Source: Myxococcales bacterium (GTDB lineage Bacteria; Myxococcota; Polyangia; Polyangiales; Polyangiaceae). From it: DNA of 17,521 bases. The notes below the pieces were generated by a model that searched no databases, was not told the origin of the DNA, and saw only the letters and a list, made by a program, of their open reading frames with translations. A program made the position numbers and the translations under genes. The stretch covers positions 19,289-36,809 of the forward strand of contig PLXW01000186.1 of the NCBI GenBank assembly GCA_003151595.1. The letters run 5' to 3'. Of the stretch, positions 13,597 to 17,521 are shown one piece after another (within the stretch, counting starts at the first letter, position 1; each line of letters begins with the position of its first letter).

Positions 13597-13603
13597 CCCC
13601 CTA

Positions 13604-13682
13604 CTGTCATCCTGAGGCGCGCAGCGCCGAAGGATCTACGCGGTCGACGCGCGTAGATCCCTCGCTTCGCTCGGGATGACAG
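13604..13682. repeat. Long interrupted palindrome (REP-like TGTCATCCTGAG element), possible bidirectional terminator
   Basis: The left arm begins CTGTCATCCTGAGGCGCGCA at 13604 and the right arm ends CGCTCGGGATGACAG at 13682. The inner stems GATCTACGCG and CGCGTAGATC pair around a 7-nt loop (13643-13649). The arms match nearly throughout, the weakest part being the middle of each arm. There each arm can fold on itself (GGCGC/GCGCC on the left), so a cloverleaf or cruciform is possible. From memory, elements starting TGTCATCCTGAGC and containing GAAGGATCT are widespread dispersed repeats in soil bacteria, including myxobacteria. This copy lies exactly between the convergent stops at 13596 and 13688 and could end transcription from both sides. 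Confidence 0.85.
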
Positions 13683-13687
13683 GGTCC

Positions 13688-14839
13688 CTACTTCTTCCAC
13701 ACGTCGTTGATCGCCGTGCTGCTCGTGAGGTGCGGCGTCCCCAGCCCGAGGCCGGTCTCGATCGTGTCGAGCAGCGACGTGTGACTGTAGGCCGCGGCCG
13801 TCACGGTCTTCGTCGCGAACGGGGAAATCACGATGAGGAGCACGTGATCGTCGGTCGACGTGAGCGCCTCGTCGCCTTCGTCCCACACGATGAAGAGCAC
13901 GCCGTTCTTCTTGAAGCTGGGCGCGCCCGTGATCGTCGGCACGTTGGTCTTCAGCCAGCCGTCCGTCGCCGTGACCTCGTCGACGTTGTTGTACGACGTG
14001 TGCCCGTCGTCGCCGAGGTTCGGCGCGATGAACGAGTAGCTGTACTTGCCCAGGTCGGCTGCGAACGACGTCGCGGTCCACGGCACGACGTTCGCGCAGC
14101 GCGTGGGGCTGCTCTGGATGGCGTCGTAGTAGACGAAGGGGATGTGCCGCGCGACGTACTCGCCGTGGTTGTCCTTGTCGCAGCCCGGCGCGTTCATGTC
14201 CTCGCCGTAGGCGTGCCACGTGAGCCCTTTGGCTTCGACGCGATCGGCGATATTCGCCACCGTCGTCGGCTGCGCGCAGTTGCACGCCGACGCCTCGATG
14301 ACGTTGCAGCTCCCGGGGCACGTCCCACCGCCCGCGTTCCCCGCCTGGCAGTCGCAGGTGATGCCCTGGTTGCTGCCGCTGGTGAGCGTGAGGTAGTTCG
14401 GCAAGCTGGGGTGGACGAGCGAGTCCATGTAGTTCGACGCCGAGGCGTTGTCGGCGATGAGCGAGGCGATGTACGTGGCGCCCTTCACCGTGGCGTACGA
14501 GTGATTCTCCTCGACGATGAGGTAGACGTTGCCGAACGCGGGGACGCCGTTCGACTTGCAGACCGTGCCCCCTGTCTCGCACGCGAAGCCGGTGGGGCAC
14601 GACGCGCACGATCCGGAGCCGCCGTCAGTCGTGCTCGAGCCGCCGTCGTCGCCGGTGGGGTTGGTGCCTCCGTCGCCGTTCGTGTCTTGGTTCCCGCCGT
14701 CGCCGTTGCCGGGGTTCGCGCCGGCGTCGCCGTTGGAGCCTCCGTCGCCGTTCGTGGCCGTGGGCGAAGCGGAGGTGCCGCATGCCGCAGCGAGACCCAG
14801 CGCAACCAGGACCGATCCGCAGGCCAAGGAACGACTCAT
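13688..14839 (-). CDS. Secreted lipoprotein of the phosphoesterase (acid phosphatase/phospholipase C-like) family, 383 aa
   Basis: The ATG at 14839 begins a lipoprotein signal (MSRSLACGSVLVALGLAAAC, lipid Cys20). A low-complexity linker rich in Asn, Gly and Asp (about 25-72) and a small Cys module (CASCPTGFAC, then GGTVC) come before the catalytic domain (about 98-383). That domain has family landmarks EENHSY near its start, VHPSLPNYLTLTSG, WHAYGEDM, ARHIPFVYYDAI, SFIAPNLGDDGH, FIVWDEGDE, VLLIVISPF and YSHTSLLDTIE. The family hydrolyses phosphate esters or phospholipid headgroups using metal-bound Asp/Glu/His residues, so outer-membrane surface or periplasmic phosphate scavenging is plausible. 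Extra cysteines (CDCQAG, CPGSC, CNC) suggest disulphides. The frame stays open upstream to 15094, but that part lacks a signal sequence and runs into the divergent TerB-like gene. Confidence 0.88.
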   Translation of the reverse strand: MSRSLACGSVLVALGLAAACGTSASPTATNGDGGSNGDAGANPGNGDGGNQDTNGDGGTNPTGDDGGSSTTDGGSGSCASCPTGFACETGGTVCKSNGVPAFGNVYLIVEENHSYATVKGATYIASLIADNASASNYMDSLVHPSLPNYLTLTSGSNQGITCDCQAGNAGGGTCPGSCNVIEASACNCAQPTTVANIADRVEAKGLTWHAYGEDMNAPGCDKDNHGEYVARHIPFVYYDAIQSSPTRCANVVPWTATSFAADLGKYSYSFIAPNLGDDGHTSYNNVDEVTATDGWLKTNVPTITGAPSFKKNGVLFIVWDEGDEALTSTDDHVLLIVISPFATKTVTAAAYSHTSLLDTIETGLGLGTPHLTSSTAINDVWKK

Positions 14840-14977
14840 CCGGCGCACCGTATCTACGCGCGCGCGGGATGCACGCCCGATCGCGTCTCGCTTTCGGCTC
14901 GTTTGGCGCCCGATGGCGTCACGGTAAAAACCGTCGACGCTCGATCGCCTGAAATCGCGGTACGCTCCCGTTTGGCG

Positions 14978-15505
14978 ATGCTCTGGCTCTCCAACTCCAC
15001 ACTGGCGCGTCTTCGCGATCAACTCCTGGCTTCGGGCCGCCGCGCTTCGATCGTGGTCGACTCGATCAATGGCCTCGACGCCGCGCGCCTGCACGCCGAG
15101 TACGCGCCGCTATGCGAGGCGATGTACCTGATGATGTCCGCCGACGGCGACGTCAGCTCCGACGAGCGCGAGGTGCTTCGCGGCGCGCTCCGCAACCTGT
15201 CGGGCGACGTGCTTCGCAGCGCGGACATCGAGGCGCTCGTGGCCGGCTCGGTCGAGCGCGTGACCAGCGAAGGGCGCGACGCGCGCATGCACGCCGTGGC
15301 CGACGAGCTGTCGGAAGATCGCGCGCGGGCCGAAGTCGCGTTCGTGCTCGCGGCGGCGATCGCTTTCGCCGACAACGCCATCGCCAACGGCGAGAACGAG
15401 ACGCTCGACGCGCTGGCCGACCTCCTCTCGATCGACGAGACGCGCGCCGAGGCGCTCCTCGACAGCGTGGAGCGCGATCTGGCCGCCGAAGGTGGAGCGG
15501 GCTGA
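14978..15505 (+). CDS. TerB-like domain protein, 175 aa
   Basis: The protein starts MLWLSNSTLARLRDQLLASG. It then has a helical TerB/DjlA-like domain with two repeats of the acidic pattern: ADGDVSSDEREVLRGAL (about residues 51-67) and ADNAIANGENETLDALADLL (about 131-150). The family is all-alpha, binds divalent metal through such Asp/Glu loops in some members, and appears in tellurite-resistance and stress or envelope-associated proteins. This copy has no J domain or signal peptide, and no other ter gene is nearby. The ATG at 14978 is the best start, though only a weak purine patch precedes it; TACGCT at 14961-14966 may be a -10-like box. It is 72 bp upstream of the kinase gene in the same frame and may be co-transcribed with it. 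Confidence 0.8.
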   Translation: MLWLSNSTLARLRDQLLASGRRASIVVDSINGLDAARLHAEYAPLCEAMYLMMSADGDVSSDEREVLRGALRNLSGDVLRSADIEALVAGSVERVTSEGRDARMHAVADELSEDRARAEVAFVLAAAIAFADNAIANGENETLDALADLLSIDETRAEALLDSVERDLAAEGGAG

Positions 15506-15577
15506 GCGCGTGCGCGGATATTTCGACGTGAACTGGCCACGGCAGGCGCGCAAGCGGTAGCCTCGATCGAGGGTTTG

Positions 15578-17521
15578 GTGGAACAGGACGTCCCGTTCGA
15601 GCGCATCGGCGGTTATCGCATCCTGCGCCGCCTGGCGACGGGCGGGACGAGCGACGTCTTGCTCGCGCGGGCCGAGGGGCCGCACGGGTTCGAGCGCACC
15701 GTCGTCTTGAAGCTGCTGCTCCAGCAGTTCCGTCGCGACGCGCCGATGGAGAAGATGTTCGCGCGCGAAGCGGCGGCGTACGCGCGCCTGTCGCACCCGG
15801 CGATCGTTAAGCTCTACGACTTCTTCAGCGCCGAAGGGCAGCTGGTGATGGTCCTCGAGTTCATCGACGGCCTGCCGCTCAACCGCTTCCGCGCCATGCT
15901 CCGCAAGGGCGGCGAGCAGCTCGACGATCGCGCGTCGATCTTCGTGGCCTCGCGCATCTTCGCGGCGCTGGCGGCGGCGCACGGCGCGCGCGATCCGGAG
16001 ACGGGCGAGTTCGCGCCGGTGATTCATCGCGACGTGAACCCGTCGAACGTCCTCATTCCGTGGGACGGGCACGTGAAGCTGGCCGACTTCGGCATCGCCA
16101 AGGTGGCCGGCGTGTCGAGCGACACGCAAGCGGGGTTCATCAAAGGGACGTACGGCTACATGGCGCCGGAACAGGTGCGCGGCGAGCCGGTGACCGTTCG
16201 CACGGATGTGTACGCGGCATCGCTCCTCTTGTGGGAGCTGCTGGCGCGGCGGAAGGCGATCCAGCGCGGCGCCTTGCCGGAGATGGAAGTGCTGCGCGCG
16301 ATGGCCGAGCCGAGCTTGCCGTCGCTCGACGTGCTCCGCCCCGATCTTCCGCAGCGCCTTCGTGAGGCGGTGTCGCGCGGGCTCGAGTCGTCGCCCGACG
16401 CCCGATCGGTCACGGCCGACGAGATGCTGATCGTGCTGCGCGAATCGGTGACGAGCAACGAAGGGCGCAACGTCCTCGCCGAGCTCCTCGGTCGCGCGAA
16501 GCAAGAGAACGATCTGATGCGATCGGGCGCGCCGCCGAACGTCGCGGAAGGAGGCGGATCGTCGGCGCCTCGCGCCATGCCGACGCCGCGTCCACCGGCG
16601 GTGCAGCCACCGAAGCCGACCGCGCCGTCGATCACGGATCTCTCGCGCACCGCGCTCGGCATCGGGCAGGTGGCGGCGGTGATGCCGACGGGGAGCGCTC
16701 GCACCGCGGCCGCGCCTCCGCCGTCGACGCGCGGCTCGCTCCCGAAGAATGCCGCGCCCGCGCTTCGGCCCGTGGTGCAGATGCCGACGCCGGCCGAAGG
16801 GGTAGGGGTGTACCGCTCGGTGACGGCCGCCGGCCGCCCCGCCGAGGAGCGCGTGATGACGGCGATGGGCGTCGCGCCGCCACCGCCGCACGTGCTGAGC
16901 GACTCGTCGCGTCCTCCGGCGCTCGCAGAGTCTCCCGCCGCGAGCTCGCTGCCGCCGATCTTCGACGCGAACGCGAACGACGACTCGATGCCCCCCGCGC
17001 TCACCGGCGCGTCTCCGAACTCGCCCGCGATGCCGCCCGCGTTGCCGTCGCTCGACGCGACGGTGCGCGTGCCGACGCCTCCGCCCCCACCGCCCCCCGC
17101 CGCGCTGTGGGCCGCGCTGCTCCAGACGGAGCAACAGGCCGCGTCGATCGCGCCGATGTCCACGCCCGCTCCAGCGCAGGCGTCTCCGATCCCGACGCCG
17201 CCGCCACCGCCGCCACCGGCGATGCCGGCGCTGCCGATCGCTCCCGCTCCGGCGGCACCGATGCCGCCGCGCGGGTTCACGCCGCTCCCGCAGATCGATC
17301 GCGGTACCTTGAAAGAGATCCCGCTCGACGGTGCGATCGGAAGTCGCGGCACGTACGCGCTCATCGCCGGCATCCTGCTCGTGGCCTCGGCGGCGATCGT
17401 AGGCGCGTTGTTCTTCGCGCATCGATCCCCCGCCGCGCCAACACCGATCGCGTCCCTCCCGATTACCGCGACCCCGACCCCGACCGCGACTCCGACTGCG
17501 ACCGCGACCGCGACCCCGACC
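15578..17521 (+). CDS. Transmembrane Ser/Thr protein kinase, 3' end cut off by window edge (648 residues visible)
   Basis: An N-terminal Hanks-type kinase domain (about 10-290) is complete. The Gly-rich loop is LATGGTSDV (19-27), the catalytic Lys is Lys45 (VVLKLL), and the alpha-C Glu lies in AREAAAYARL. The catalytic loop is HRDVNPSN (150-157), the metal motif is DFG (170-172) and the activation segment ends in APEQ (196-199). The usual Lys of HRDxKxxN is Asn154, a variant also seen in other myxobacterial kinases. A long Pro/Ala/Ser-rich linker (about 310-585) contains two runs of seven prolines. One membrane helix follows (593-614, YALIAGILLVASAAIVGALF), then an outside segment that becomes a Thr-Ala/Thr-Pro repeat where the window ends. 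The GTG start at 15578 has GAGGG close upstream; TTG 15575 is the alternative. The signal sensed is unknown. Confidence 0.9.
   Translation, partial: MEQDVPFERIGGYRILRRLATGGTSDVLLARAEGPHGFERTVVLKLLLQQFRRDAPMEKMFAREAAAYARLSHPAIVKLYDFFSAEGQLVMVLEFIDGLPLNRFRAMLRKGGEQLDDRASIFVASRIFAALAAAHGARDPETGEFAPVIHRDVNPSNVLIPWDGHVKLADFGIAKVAGVSSDTQAGFIKGTYGYMAPEQVRGEPVTVRTDVYAASLLLWELLARRKAIQRGALPEMEVLRAMAEPSLPSLDVLRPDLPQRLREAVSRGLESSPDARSVTADEMLIVLRESVTSNEGRNVLAELLGRAKQENDLMRSGAPPNVAEGGGSSAPRAMPTPRPPAVQPPKPTAPSITDLSRTALGIGQVAAVMPTGSARTAAAPPPSTRGSLPKNAAPALRPVVQMPTPAEGVGVYRSVTAAGRPAEERVMTAMGVAPPPPHVLSDSSRPPALAESPAASSLPPIFDANANDDSMPPALTGASPNSPAMPPALPSLDATVRVPTPPPPPPPAALWAALLQTEQQAASIAPMSTPAPAQASPIPTPPPPPPPAMPALPIAPAPAAPMPPRGFTPLPQIDRGTLKEIPLDGAIGSRGTYALIAGILLVASAAIVGALFFAHRSPAAPTPIASLPITATPTPTATPTATATATPT
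17465..17521 (+). repeat. Hexanucleotide microsatellite encoding Thr-Pro/Thr-Ala, continuing past the edge
   Basis: The array alternates ACCCCG and ACCGCG with a few ACTCCG or ACTGCG variants, for at least nine and a half six-base units. It encodes (Thr-Pro/Ala)n just after the kinase's membrane helix, from about residue 630. Such six-base arrays can change length by slippage without breaking frame. The full length is unknown because the window stops inside it. Confidence 0.85.

Noticed and set aside
13676..14977. Upstream extension of the TerB-like frame giving a 609-residue protein
   Set aside because: The extension lies opposite the phosphoesterase gene and is Arg/Val-rich without motifs. 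The TerB-like protein has a natural ATG at 14978.
15110..17422. Minus-strand open frame of 770 codons opposite the kinase gene
   Set aside because: The peptide is Arg/His-rich without motifs, while the plus strand encodes an intact kinase with all catalytic motifs and a membrane helix.

Overview
The window looks like chromosomal DNA of a high-GC member of the Myxococcota, probably Polyangia-like; this is inferred from style, since no marker gene is present. The signs are strong G/C preference at third codon positions, frequent GTG/TTG starts, short lipoproteins with Asp/Gly/Pro-rich linkers after the lipobox, a Ser/Thr kinase with a Pro-rich linker, and a SWIM-SNF2 helicase. I see no tRNA, rRNA, insertion sequence, integrase, phage gene or CRISPR array.

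Layout. 1-154 (-): 5' part of a charged, coiled-coil-like protein. 391-606 (+): standalone biotinyl carrier protein. 603-935 (-): small Cys-containing lipoprotein. 974-2200 (-): four-domain S1 RNA-binding protein. 2271-8199 (+): an eight-gene block encoding a SctJ/YscJ-type ring lipoprotein, an MlaF-type ATPase, a small membrane protein, two MlaE-type permeases, a second MlaF-type ATPase, an unknown 205-residue protein and an MCE (MlaD-type) protein. 8215-8886 (-): alpha/beta hydrolase. 8902-9456 (-): Cys-rich lipoprotein. 9457-10152: about 700 bp with no convincing gene, containing a 21-bp/42-bp tandem repeat array. 10153-13596 (+): SWIM-SNF2 helicase. 13604-13682: long palindromic repeat. 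13688-14839 (-): phosphoesterase-family lipoprotein. 14978-15505 (+): TerB-like protein. 15578 to the right edge (+): transmembrane Ser/Thr kinase, cut off in a Thr-Ala/Thr-Pro repeat.

The most interesting part is 2271-8199. It has the core of an MCE lipid transporter, but two different ATPases and two different permeases replace the homodimers of E. coli Mla. ATPase 1 has a normal signature motif but has lost the H-loop histidine. ATPase 2 keeps the H-loop but has a degenerate signature. In a head-to-tail ABC dimer these defects fall in the same composite ATP site, leaving the other site intact. This predicts an asymmetric heterodimer with one catalytic and one degenerate site, which is unusual for an MCE transporter. 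A type III secretion inner-ring (SctJ-like) lipoprotein gene is fused by a 4-nt overlap to the first ATPase gene, with no other secretion gene in the window. I infer that this may be a modified MCE envelope machine with a co-opted periplasmic ring protein. Two genes of unknown function inside the block are candidate accessory subunits. MlaB (STAS), MlaC and MlaA homologues are not present in the window.
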